NCBI GenBank assembly: GCA_902477055.1
Contig: CABSFY010000012.1
Coordinates: 1-33,088, forward strand
Origin: an uncultured Eubacteriales bacterium
GTDB taxonomy: Bacteria > Bacillota > Clostridia > Oscillospirales > Oscillospiraceae
Length of the DNA stretch: 33,088 nucleotides
Reading direction: 5' to 3'
Position numbers and translations under genes: made by a program. The notes below the pieces were generated by a model, which saw only the letters and a program-made list of their open reading frames with translations, was not told the origin of the DNA and ran no database searches. Of the stretch, positions 21,842 to 29,791 are shown piece after piece (position 1 is the first letter of the stretch; the number at the start of each line of letters is the position of its first letter).

Positions 21842-24466
21842 ATGGCCGACAAAAAGAATCTACCTGCCAAGCAGCCCCATCTTGCCTGGCGGATTGCCCG
21901 CGTAGCGCTGCATATCCTTGGCAAGATCACCCTCTGGGGATTGGTGATCGCTGCGACCGTTGCCGTGATCGCTGCCGTATCCGGCTCCATTTTTATGACA
22001 AAATTCTCGGAGTATCTGAAAACCGACGTTATCCCCAAGGCAGAGGAATACGCCGAAAATCTGGATCTGGACAGCATTTCCCTCGCCCAGACCTCTATTA
22101 TTTATTATACTGACCCGGCGACCGGCGAATACCGTGAGCTGCAAAAGCTCTATGCCACGCAGAACCGCATTTGGGTCAGCTATGACCGGATCCCGCAGGA
22201 TATGGTCAACGCCGCCGTTGCCATTGAGGACAAGCGCTTCCCGGAGCATAACGGCGTGGACTGGCTGCGGACGCTTTCGGCTGTGCGCAACTTCATCGGC
22301 GGCGACTCCTCCTTCGGCGCGTCCACCATCACACAGCAGCTCATCAAAAATCTCTCCAAGGACGACGAAACGACTGTCAACCGCAAGGTGCAGGAGATCT
22401 TCCGTGCGCTGGCTGTGGAGCAGCGCTACACAAAAAACGAGATCATGGAGTGGTATCTCAACACCATCTACCTCGGCGAGGGCTGCTACGGCGTGCAGAG
22501 CGCGGCGCAGGTTTACTTCGGCAAGGATATCAGCGAGCTGACTCCGGCCGAGTGCGCCAGCATCATTGCCATTACGAATAATCCCTCCCTGTACGACCCC
22601 TATATCCGCCCGAAGAACAACCGCGAGCGCCAGCTTACCATCCTCAGCGAGATGTATCGGCAGGGCTACTTTAAGTCCGAGGCGGATTATGAGGCGGCCA
22701 AGGCGCAGGAAATGGTGTTCCACAACGGCAACTATGACGACAAGACCTTCCGCTGCGGCAATTGTACCTTCAAGGGCACCAGCGACGAATACAAGCTCGG
22801 CGAGGACGGCCAGTACTACTGCCCGTGGTGCGGCGAGGTCAACTACGCCGTGGACGACAGCAACGTCTATTCCTACTTTGTCGATACCGTCTACCGTGAT
22901 GTCATCGACGACCTCTGCGAGAAATATGAACTCACCGCGCAGGCGGCGGAGCAGAAGCTCCTGACCGGCGGCTACCGCATCTACGCCACCATCAACCCTG
23001 AGGTGCAGCGCATCGTGGACGAGGTCTACGAAAACGTGGACAACGTGCCGGATACCATCAGTATCCAGCAGCTCCAGTCCGCGATTACCGTCGTGGATAA
23101 CGAAACGGGCGATGTCGTCGCCATCTGCGGCGGCGTGGGCAAGAAGGAATATCCGCTGTCCTATAACCGCGCGGAGGCAAAGCTGCCCACCGGTTCTTCG
23201 ATCAAGCCGATCTCCGTCTATGCCCCCGCGCTGGATGCCGGTGTTGTCACGCCCGCAACCGCTTTTGAGGACTCCCCCTTCTACGACGACAGCAACTGGC
23301 CGCAGAACGACTCGCGCTCCTACAGCGGTATGTGCCTTGTGCAGCGCGGCGTGACCAGCTCACTGAACACCATCTCGGTCAAAACGCTCAATGCCCTCGG
23401 CTTGCAGGAAAGCTACGACTTCCTAACGCAAAAGCTCGGCATCACAACGCTGGTGGACAGCATCACGCTCGGCGGTAAGGACTATACGGACATCGCCTAC
23501 GCCCCGCTGGCGCTCGGCGAGCTGACCTTCGGTCTGACCGTCCGCGAGATGACGCAGGCCTTCGCCACCTTCCCCAACATGGGTACGTTCCGCGAGGCGC
23601 GGACCTACACCCGCGTCGAGGACGGCGACGGCAAGGTCGTTCTGGACAACGCACAGGAGAGCCACACCGCCATCAGCGACCATGCGGCTTTCTATATGAA
23701 CAATATGCTCACCGACGCAGTTTCCTACGGCACCGGCACTCCCGCCTACAAGAACAATGTTGCCGTCGCCGGTAAGACCGGTACCTCCGGCAACAACCAG
23801 ACGCGCTGGTTCGCGGGTTATACGCCGTATTACACCGCCGTCGTCTGGTGCGGCTACGACGAGCCGGAGCAGGTCATCCTTTCCGGCTCCTACACGAACC
23901 CCGCCATCCGGATGTGGCGGCAGGTCATGGATCCGCTGCATGAAAATCTGGAATACCGCTCCTTTGACGAAGTGGAGGGCTACGGCTGGTACAGCGTCTG
24001 CTCCGACTGCGGCGGCTACGCGACCGAGGCCTGTGAAAAGGATGTCCGCGACGACGGCAGAAGCCGTGTCACCTCCGTGAAGCTGTTCTATGAGGATGCG
24101 CCGTCCGGCTCCTGCACGTGCCACACGCTGGTAAAGATCTGCGGCGAATCCGGCAAGATCGCAAACGAATACTGCGAGAAGGTCCACGGCAATGAGATTA
24201 AAGAAGTCGGTATGCTGATCTTTAACCCCAAATGGAAGGTCAACAAGGATGCCCCCTACGTCTATAAGGAGGACGATGCGAGCGCCGTCTGCACCATCCA
24301 CACGGCCAGCTCCACGGAGGGGCCGACGGAGGAAACGACCGAGCCGCCCACCGCGGGGCCGCAGCCGACCGAGCCGACCCCCGAGCCGCCTGCCCCGACC
24401 GAGCCGTCGGCGGCAGCCCCGCCGGATATCACCGAATGGTTTGAACGGCGGCGCATTGACCTATAA
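21842..24466 (+). CDS. Class A penicillin-binding protein (PBP1A type) with cysteine-rich insert
   Basis: Bifunctional peptidoglycan synthase, 874 residues. It has a cytoplasmic tail, a membrane anchor (about 27-52), then the GT51 glycosyltransferase domain with Glu129 in E-D-K-R-F-P-E-H and the G-A-S-T-I-T-Q-Q-L-I-K-N and N-T-I-Y-L-G-E-G motifs. An unusual insert with Cys305-x2-Cys308 and Cys327-x2-Cys330 follows. The transpeptidase domain has Ser452-x-x-Lys455, S-L-N and Lys645-T-G-T. The C-terminal region holds many further cysteines (C-S-D-C-G-G, S-C-T-C-H) and ends in a Pro/Thr/Glu-rich tail of about 50 residues. GAGAGG precedes ATG 21842. It is probably the first gene of a unit reaching the HAD gene. 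Enzyme class is certain; the role of the cysteine insert is unknown. Confidence 0.93.
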   Translation: MADKKNLPAKQPHLAWRIARVALHILGKITLWGLVIAATVAVIAAVSGSIFMTKFSEYLKTDVIPKAEEYAENLDLDSISLAQTSIIYYTDPATGEYRELQKLYATQNRIWVSYDRIPQDMVNAAVAIEDKRFPEHNGVDWLRTLSAVRNFIGGDSSFGASTITQQLIKNLSKDDETTVNRKVQEIFRALAVEQRYTKNEIMEWYLNTIYLGEGCYGVQSAAQVYFGKDISELTPAECASIIAITNNPSLYDPYIRPKNNRERQLTILSEMYRQGYFKSEADYEAAKAQEMVFHNGNYDDKTFRCGNCTFKGTSDEYKLGEDGQYYCPWCGEVNYAVDDSNVYSYFVDTVYRDVIDDLCEKYELTAQAAEQKLLTGGYRIYATINPEVQRIVDEVYENVDNVPDTISIQQLQSAITVVDNETGDVVAICGGVGKKEYPLSYNRAEAKLPTGSSIKPISVYAPALDAGVVTPATAFEDSPFYDDSNWPQNDSRSYSGMCLVQRGVTSSLNTISVKTLNALGLQESYDFLTQKLGITTLVDSITLGGKDYTDIAYAPLALGELTFGLTVREMTQAFATFPNMGTFREARTYTRVEDGDGKVVLDNAQESHTAISDHAAFYMNNMLTDAVSYGTGTPAYKNNVAVAGKTGTSGNNQTRWFAGYTPYYTAVVWCGYDEPEQVILSGSYTNPAIRMWRQVMDPLHENLEYRSFDEVEGYGWYSVCSDCGGYATEACEKDVRDDGRSRVTSVKLFYEDAPSGSCTCHTLVKICGESGKIANEYCEKVHGNEIKEVGMLIFNPKWKVNKDAPYVYKEDDASAVCTIHTASSTEGPTEETTEPPTAGPQPTEPTPEPPAPTEPSAAAPPDITEWFERRRIDL

Positions 24467-24513
24467 CACCCTATTACACGTTTTGAATCAACAGACAGGA
24501 GATTACGCCCGCT

Positions 24514-25377
24514 ATGTGGAAGGCAGATCAATGGAAGGACTATGAGGTACTTGACACCTCGGACGGCGAAAAGCTGGAGCGCTGGGGAAAATATTATCTG
24601 GTACGCCCTGACCCACAGGTCATCTGGTCCACGCCGAAAAAGCACCCGCGCTGGCGGAGCTTTGACGCGCGCTACGCCCGTTCCAGCTCCGGCGGCGGGC
24701 AGTGGTCGCAGCATCATCTGCCCGAACGTTGGCAGATTGCCTACCGCGACCTGACCTTCAACGTCAAGCCCATGAATTTCAAGCACACCGGCGTTTTTCC
24801 GGAGCAGGCGGCGAACTGGGACTTCATCGCCGCACAGATCCGCGCGGCAGGGCGACCCGTTTCCGTGCTGAATCTGTTTGCCTACACCGGCGGTGCGACG
24901 CTGGCCGCGGCGAAGGCGGGCGCGTCGGTCTGCCACGTGGACGCGGCAAAAGGCATGGTTGCCTGGGCCAGGGAAAATGCCGCCTCCTCCGGTCTGTCCG
25001 ACGCGCCGATCCGCTGGATCATCGACGACTGTGCGAAGTTCGTCGAGCGGGAGATCAAGCGCGGCCGCCGCTATGATGCGGTCATCATGGACCCGCCGTC
25101 CTACGGACGCGGCCCTTCGGGCGAGATCTGGAAGCTGGAAAAGGATCTGTATCCGTTTTTGCAGCTCGTCACGGGCGTTTTGTCCGATGATCCCCTGTTT
25201 TTCATCATCAATTCCTACACCACCGGTCTGGCCCCCTCGGTGCTGACGTGTCTGATGGACAGTCTGATCACGCCGCGCTACGGCGGCAGCACCGTGTCCG
25301 ACGAGTTGGGCCTGCCTGTGACGACCTCCGGGCTGGTCCTCCCCTGCGGCGCGACCGGCCGGTGGACAAGCAAATAA
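24514..25377 (+). CDS. Class I SAM-dependent methyltransferase (COG1092-like, no PUA domain)
   Basis: Predicted rRNA-type methyltransferase, 287 residues. The Rossmann SAM loop L-N-L-F-A-Y-T-G-G-A-T-L is at about residue 116, an acidic V-D-A-A-K-G near 142, and the catalytic-site-type motif D-P-P-S-Y-G-R-G-P near 188. The N-terminal ~100 residues form a W/Y-rich region ending in K-H-T-G-V-F-P-E-Q, equivalent to the K-T-G-H-F-L-D-Q of RlmI. Unlike the methyltransferase at 5463-6641 it has no PUA domain. CAGGAGA lies before ATG 24514. Substrate is not established. It is followed closely by ecfA1. Confidence 0.83.
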   Translation: MWKADQWKDYEVLDTSDGEKLERWGKYYLVRPDPQVIWSTPKKHPRWRSFDARYARSSSGGGQWSQHHLPERWQIAYRDLTFNVKPMNFKHTGVFPEQAANWDFIAAQIRAAGRPVSVLNLFAYTGGATLAAAKAGASVCHVDAAKGMVAWARENAASSGLSDAPIRWIIDDCAKFVEREIKRGRRYDAVIMDPPSYGRGPSGEIWKLEKDLYPFLQLVTGVLSDDPLFFIINSYTTGLAPSVLTCLMDSLITPRYGGSTVSDELGLPVTTSGLVLPCGATGRWTSK

Positions 25378-25396
25378 CTTAGAACGGATTTACACT

Positions 25397-26242
25397 ATGA
25401 GCGAAGCAATTCTTACGGAAAAGCTGCAATTTTCTTATTCCCAGGCCGAGGGTGCGCGGATTTCCGTGTTCGACGGGCTGGATTTGCAGATTGCCGAGGG
25501 CAGCTTTGTTGCGGTTTTGGGCCGCAACGGCTGCGGCAAATCGACGCTGGCCAAGCATTTTAACGCCGTGCTGCTCCCGGAGGGCGGCAGCGTCCGTGTG
25601 TTCGGTATGGACACGGCAGACGAGGCGCTCCTGCTGGACGTTCGCCGCACGGTTGGCATGGTCTTTCAGAACCCGGATAACCAGATGGTCGCAAACGTGG
25701 TCGAGGAGGACGTAGCCTTTGCGCCGGAAAATCTCGGCGTTCCCTCGGAGGAAATCCGCCGCCGCGTGGACGATGCGCTCAAGGCCGTCGGGATGTATGA
25801 ATACCGCAGCCACGCCCCGCACCTGCTCTCCGGCGGACAGAAGCAGCGCGTCGCCATCGCCGGCGTGATTGCGATGCGGCCGCGCTGTATCGTCCTCGAC
25901 GAGCCGACAGCCATGCTCGACCCGCACGGACGCGAGGAGGTGCTGACCACCATTGAGCGCCTGAACCGAGAGCAGGGCATCACCGTTGTTCTCATCACCC
26001 ATCACATGACCGAAGCGATCCGCGCTCAGCGCGTGATCGTGATGGACGGCGGAAAAATTCTGCTCGACGGCACGCCGAAGGAGGTTTTCCCGCACGTCGA
26101 AGCGCTCCAAAGCGCCGGGTTGAATGTCCCGGCGACCACGCAGCTTCTCTACGCCCTGCGTCAATCGGGAGAAGAACTCCCGCTCGACGCGCTTTCCATT
26201 GAAGAATGTGCGCAGGCACTTTGCTCCTGGGCGAAGGCTTGA
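25397..26242 (+). CDS. ecfA1: Energy-coupling factor transporter ATPase EcfA1
   Basis: One of two ATPases powering the shared ECF module that drives vitamin and metal uptake through exchangeable S subunits. The 281-residue protein has Walker A G-R-N-G-C-G-K-S-T near residue 40, Q-loop F-Q-N-P-D-N-Q, signature L-S-G-G-Q-K-Q-R-V-A-I-A-G, Walker B R-C-I-V-L-D-E-P-T-A-M-L-D and the H-loop I-T-H-H. Its ribosome binding site is weak (AACGGA). It is followed by ecfA2 and ecfT in the standard order; no S subunit is encoded in the window, so this is a group II module. Confidence 0.94.
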   Translation: MSEAILTEKLQFSYSQAEGARISVFDGLDLQIAEGSFVAVLGRNGCGKSTLAKHFNAVLLPEGGSVRVFGMDTADEALLLDVRRTVGMVFQNPDNQMVANVVEEDVAFAPENLGVPSEEIRRRVDDALKAVGMYEYRSHAPHLLSGGQKQRVAIAGVIAMRPRCIVLDEPTAMLDPHGREEVLTTIERLNREQGITVVLITHHMTEAIRAQRVIVMDGGKILLDGTPKEVFPHVEALQSAGLNVPATTQLLYALRQSGEELPLDALSIEECAQALCSWAKA

Positions 26243-26261
26243 CCACAGAAGGAGGCCCCGT

Positions 26262-27131
26262 TTGGCATCTGCGATCATTGAGGTCCGCGACCTCTGCCAT
26301 ATCTACAGTGCCGGTACGCCCTTTGAGCATACCGCGCTGAAGCATCTGAATTTCAACATCGAACAGGGTGAATTTCTCGGTATCATCGGCCACACCGGCT
26401 CCGGGAAGTCCACCCTCATCCAGCATCTGAACGGTCTTTTAAAGCCCAGCGAAGGTGACGTTTTACTAGGTGGCGAAAGCATCTGGAAGGACAAGCGCAC
26501 CACCCGCGCCGCCCGCTTCCGCGTCGGACTGGTGTTCCAGTATCCGGAATATCAGCTCTTTGAGGACACGGTGTTTCAGGACATCGCCTTCGGGCCGAGG
26601 AATATGGGCCTCGGCGAGGCGGAGGTCAGACAACGCGTGCTGCGGGCGGCGGAATTTGCCGGCGTGGACCCCGGTGTGCTGGACAAGTCCCCCTTTGATC
26701 TCTCCGGCGGGCAGAAGCGCCGCGTCGCCATTGCGGGTGTAATCGCGATGGAGCCGGAGATCGTTGTTTTCGACGAGCCGACGGCCGGTCTGGATCCAGC
26801 GGGCTGCACTTCCATTTTGGAAAACATCCGCGCCTATCGCGAGGCAACCGGCGCGACGATTCTGATGGTCAGCCACTCGATGGATGACGTGGCGGCGATG
26901 GCCGATCGGCTTCTGGTGCTGAACGAGGGCGAAATTGCCTATCTGGCGCCCCCCGCCGAGGTGTTTTCTCACGCCGAGGCGCTGAAGGCAATCGGTCTGA
27001 CCGTCCCGCAGGTGACGCAGCTCTTTTTGCGTCTGCGGGAGCTGGGTCTGCCGGTCGATCCCGCGACGTACACCCTTGACGACGCGCTGCGGCAGCTCCG
27101 GGCGCTGAAGGGAGGCGGACGCGGATGCTGA
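26262..27131 (+). CDS. ecfA2: Energy-coupling factor transporter ATPase EcfA2
   Basis: Second ATPase of the ECF module, 289 residues. Walker A G-H-T-G-S-G-K-S-T is near residue 41, Q-loop F-Q-Y-P-E-Y-Q, signature L-S-G-G-Q-K-R-R-V-A-I-A-G, Walker B I-V-V-F-D-E-P-T-A-G-L-D and H-loop V-S-H-S. The frame is open far upstream into ecfA1, but TTG 26262, with GGAGG six bases before it, gives a start that aligns with the family (A-S-A-I-I-E-V-R-D-L). The stop overlaps the start of ecfT by seven bases, so the two are probably translationally coupled. Confidence 0.93.
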   Translation: MASAIIEVRDLCHIYSAGTPFEHTALKHLNFNIEQGEFLGIIGHTGSGKSTLIQHLNGLLKPSEGDVLLGGESIWKDKRTTRAARFRVGLVFQYPEYQLFEDTVFQDIAFGPRNMGLGEAEVRQRVLRAAEFAGVDPGVLDKSPFDLSGGQKRRVAIAGVIAMEPEIVVFDEPTAGLDPAGCTSILENIRAYREATGATILMVSHSMDDVAAMADRLLVLNEGEIAYLAPPAEVFSHAEALKAIGLTVPQVTQLFLRLRELGLPVDPATYTLDDALRQLRALKGGGRGC

Positions 27132-27928
27132 AGGACATTACACTAGGTCAGTATTTCCCCGGAAATACGCCCGTTCACCGGCTCGACCCGCGCACAAAGC
27201 TGTTGCTCGTCGCGGTCTATATCGTTGCGTTGTTCCTTTGCGAGTGGTTCATTTCCTACGGACTGATGGCGCTGTTTCTTGTCACTGCAATCGTGCTTTC
27301 CCGGATTCGCCCGAAGGCGCTGCTGCGGGGGTTGAAGCCGCTGCTCATCATTATTCTGTTCACCGCCCTTTTGAACCTGTTTTTCACCGACGGCGAGGTA
27401 CTGGTGCATTGGTGGATTTTCCGCATCACGCGCGAGGGCCTGACAAACGCATTCTTCCTTGTGCTGCGCATCATGCTGCTGGTCATGGGGACGTTCCTGC
27501 TGACCTATACGACCTCGCCGATTGCGCTGACGGACGGCTTGGAGTCGCTGCTCTCCCCGCTCAAGCTGCTGCACTTCCCGGTGCATGAGCTTGCAATGAT
27601 GATGAGCATCGCGCTGCGCTTTATTCCGACGCTCATTGAGGAAACGGACAAGATCATCTCCGCACAGAAGGCGCGCGGCGCGGATTTTGAAACCGGAAAT
27701 ATCTTCCGCCGAGCAAAGGCGCTTATCCCGATTCTGGTTCCGCTCTTTGTCAGCGCATTTCGCCGCGCCGACGAGCTGGCAACGGCGATGGAGTGCCGCT
27801 GCTACCACGGCGGCAAGGGCCGCACGAAGCTCAAGCAGCTGCACTTCCGTACGAGCGATGTCGTCGCGCTGCTGGTCGGCGTTCTCGTTCTGGCCGGCGT
27901 GATCGTGCTGCGCTGCTTTGGACTGTAG
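27125..27928 (+). CDS. ecfT: Energy-coupling factor transporter transmembrane protein EcfT
   Basis: Membrane scaffold of the ECF module that couples EcfA1/A2 to S subunits. The 267-residue protein opens with the family sequence G-Q-Y-F-P-G-N-T-P-V-H-R-L-D-P-R-T-K, has several membrane segments in its first half and one at the C-terminus, and carries the cytoplasmic coupling helices. The first coupling motif is A-R-G (Q-K-A-R-G-A); the second reads E-C-R-C-Y-H-G-G where an Ala-Arg-Gly/Cys motif is usual. ATG 27125 overlaps ecfA2. truA follows 11 bases after the stop, the usual neighbour of ecfT in Firmicutes. Confidence 0.94.
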   Translation: MLKDITLGQYFPGNTPVHRLDPRTKLLLVAVYIVALFLCEWFISYGLMALFLVTAIVLSRIRPKALLRGLKPLLIIILFTALLNLFFTDGEVLVHWWIFRITREGLTNAFFLVLRIMLLVMGTFLLTYTTSPIALTDGLESLLSPLKLLHFPVHELAMMMSIALRFIPTLIEETDKIISAQKARGADFETGNIFRRAKALIPILVPLFVSAFRRADELATAMECRCYHGGKGRTKLKQLHFRTSDVVALLVGVLVLAGVIVLRCFGL

Positions 27929-27939
27929 GGGGTGGTCGG

Positions 27940-28704
27940 ATGCGCAATATTGCACTGTTTTTGAAATATGACGGATCAGCCTACCACGGCTGGCAGGTGC
28001 AGAAAAACGCCCGTACCGTCGAGCAGACGATTGAGGAGGCCGCCGCCCGCGTGGTCGGGCATCCGGTGCATCTGACCGGCTGCGGCCGGACAGATGCCGG
28101 AGTCCACGCCCGCGTTTACGTCGCAAACTTCCGCACGGACAGCCGCATCCCCGTCGATCGCCTACCCTACGCGCTCAACACGCATCTGCCGCAGGACATT
28201 CTGATCTATGACGCGCGGGAGGTGCATGAGAGCTTCAACGCCATCGGCTCCTGCGTCCGCAAGGAGTATACCTATCAAATCTACAATTCCCGAATGCGCG
28301 ACCCGTTCTACGTAAATCGCGCATGGTTTTATCCCAAGCATCTGGACGAGAATATTATGCGCCGCGCCGCCGAGCAGTTCGTCGGGACGCATGATTTTGC
28401 CGCCGTCCGCTCCGTCGGCACGGACGTGAAATCCACCGTCCGGACAGTACATCACTTTGAGGTGGAGCGGCAGGGTGAGCTGATCTTCTGCCGCATCTGT
28501 GCAAACGGTTTTCTCTATAACATGGCACGTGCCATGACCGGAACGGTGGTTTACGCTGCGGAAGGAAAGATCGCCCCGGACGAAATCGGCGCGATTCTGG
28601 AGCGCGGCGACCGCACCGCCGCCGGCCCCACGGTCCCGCCGGGCGGCCTGTTTATGACCCAGCTTTGGTATGACGACGGAAAGGAAGTGTTTCATGTCCG
28701 CTAA
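27940..28704 (+). CDS. truA: tRNA pseudouridine(38-40) synthase TruA
   Basis: Converts uridine to pseudouridine at positions 38-40 of the tRNA anticodon stem. The 254-residue protein has the catalytic motif G-C-G-R-T-D-A-G-V-H-A (aspartate near residue 52), the N-terminal Y-D-G-S-A-Y-H-G-W-Q, the central R-K-E-Y-T-Y-Q-I-Y and the late F-L-Y-N-M-A-R. The open frame runs about 49 codons upstream inside ecfT, but ATG 27940 with GGGGGTGG before it matches the family N-terminus. It overlaps the next gene by 11 bases. The window therefore encodes both making (truA) and breaking (psuK-psuG) of pseudouridine. Confidence 0.96.
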   Translation: MRNIALFLKYDGSAYHGWQVQKNARTVEQTIEEAAARVVGHPVHLTGCGRTDAGVHARVYVANFRTDSRIPVDRLPYALNTHLPQDILIYDAREVHESFNAIGSCVRKEYTYQIYNSRMRDPFYVNRAWFYPKHLDENIMRRAAEQFVGTHDFAAVRSVGTDVKSTVRTVHHFEVERQGELIFCRICANGFLYNMARAMTGTVVYAAEGKIAPDEIGAILERGDRTAAGPTVPPGGLFMTQLWYDDGKEVFHVR

Positions 28705-29767
28705 CGTGCATTGCACGGCGCAGACAGAGAAAAACCGCCCGTGGCTCCGCTTTGGCGCAGCCTTTGCATTGATTTTCCTTGTATTTTTGATCGTTTTGGC
28801 ACTTACTACGCCGCTGCTGGACCCGATGCGGCGGCGACTCTCCCCGGCAGCCGAGCTTCCGGTCGCCGAGGGGACGTTTGCAGCCGCCGGTAAGCGGCTG
28901 CTCTGCGCGGGCGAAACCGCACTTTGCGTCTATTCGCCGGACGGGACGGTTGCGGAGTTCCCCACCGACTTTTCCGTGCCGCGCTTCCGCACTGCCGGAG
29001 GGCAGCTTCTGGTTTTTGACGCGGGCGGAAAGGAATTTGCCCGGTTTTCCGACGATGACGGCGCAGAACCAACACTTTCCGCGACCGACGGGACTTTTTT
29101 TGACGCGGCCGTCGCGGAAAACGGCGCGTATGCGCTGCTTTTCGATCAGCCGGATTGCCGCGCCGTTCTTGAAGTCTATGACAGCAACAGGGCGCTGCGC
29201 TTTCGCCTTCAGTCGAAAACCGCTTTTTTGAATTCCTGCGCGCTCTCGCCGGATGCGGCGCTGGTTGCAGTCACGGCGGCGGGACAGCGCGGGCTGGAAT
29301 TTGAAGCCTCGCTCTGCCTTTACCGAACGGACAGTGAGGACGCGCCGATCACCTGGCCGCTGGAGGGACTCCCCTACGCCTGCGGCTTCCTGTCCGATGA
29401 GGTACTGTACACCGTCTGCAACGACGGACTGTATCTCTACCGAACGGACGGAGCGCTGCTGCAATCGCTTCCCGGCGCTCGCCTGCTGGCGCAGCCCGAC
29501 GGAGCGCTGCTGGCCGTTTCCGACGGGACGGTGCAGCTATTCGACGCGGACGGCAGCCAACGAGCCGCCGCAACGCTGGAGCAGGAACCGCTCTCCGGCG
29601 CATTAAACGGCGAGTATCTTGCCCTTCAATTTGACGATTTCCTTCGCGTCTACACGCGCGACTTTACCCTGCGCGGTCAGACCGATACAGCGGAGGCGTT
29701 CTGTCTTTGTCGAGACGGGGCCGTCTGGTGCATCAATGGTCAAACCGCCGCGCAGTTTATTCCCTGA
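28694..29767 (+). CDS. Membrane-anchored DUF5711-like protein (predicted beta-propeller)
   Basis: Protein of 357 residues with a short cytoplasmic tail, one membrane segment (about 20-38) and a large outer domain. This domain is made of repeated beta-strand units of the type L-C-V-Y-S-P-D-G-T-V, L-L-V-F-D-A-G-G-K, L-E-V-Y-D-S-N-R-A-L, L-Y-L-Y-R-T-D-G-A-L-L and V-Q-L-F-D-A-D-G-S. Such repeats look like blades of a WD40/PQQ-like propeller, as in DUF5711 proteins common in clostridial truA/clp neighbourhoods. Function is unknown; a scaffold or sensor at the cell surface is possible. Start ATG 28694 has AAAGGAAG seven bases upstream; it overlaps truA by 11 bases. Confidence 0.7.
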   Translation: MSANVHCTAQTEKNRPWLRFGAAFALIFLVFLIVLALTTPLLDPMRRRLSPAAELPVAEGTFAAAGKRLLCAGETALCVYSPDGTVAEFPTDFSVPRFRTAGGQLLVFDAGGKEFARFSDDDGAEPTLSATDGTFFDAAVAENGAYALLFDQPDCRAVLEVYDSNRALRFRLQSKTAFLNSCALSPDAALVAVTAAGQRGLEFEASLCLYRTDSEDAPITWPLEGLPYACGFLSDEVLYTVCNDGLYLYRTDGALLQSLPGARLLAQPDGALLAVSDGTVQLFDADGSQRAAATLEQEPLSGALNGEYLALQFDDFLRVYTRDFTLRGQTDTAEAFCLCRDGAVWCINGQTAAQFIP

Positions 29768-29791
29768 TTTTCCCTGTTAGGAGGTATCCGA

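Noticed and set aside
24301..24430. Repetitive GC-rich DNA with many CCGACCGAGCCG-like units, considered as a tandem repeat locus
   Set aside because: It simply encodes the Pro/Thr/Glu tail of the class A PBP, common in such proteins.
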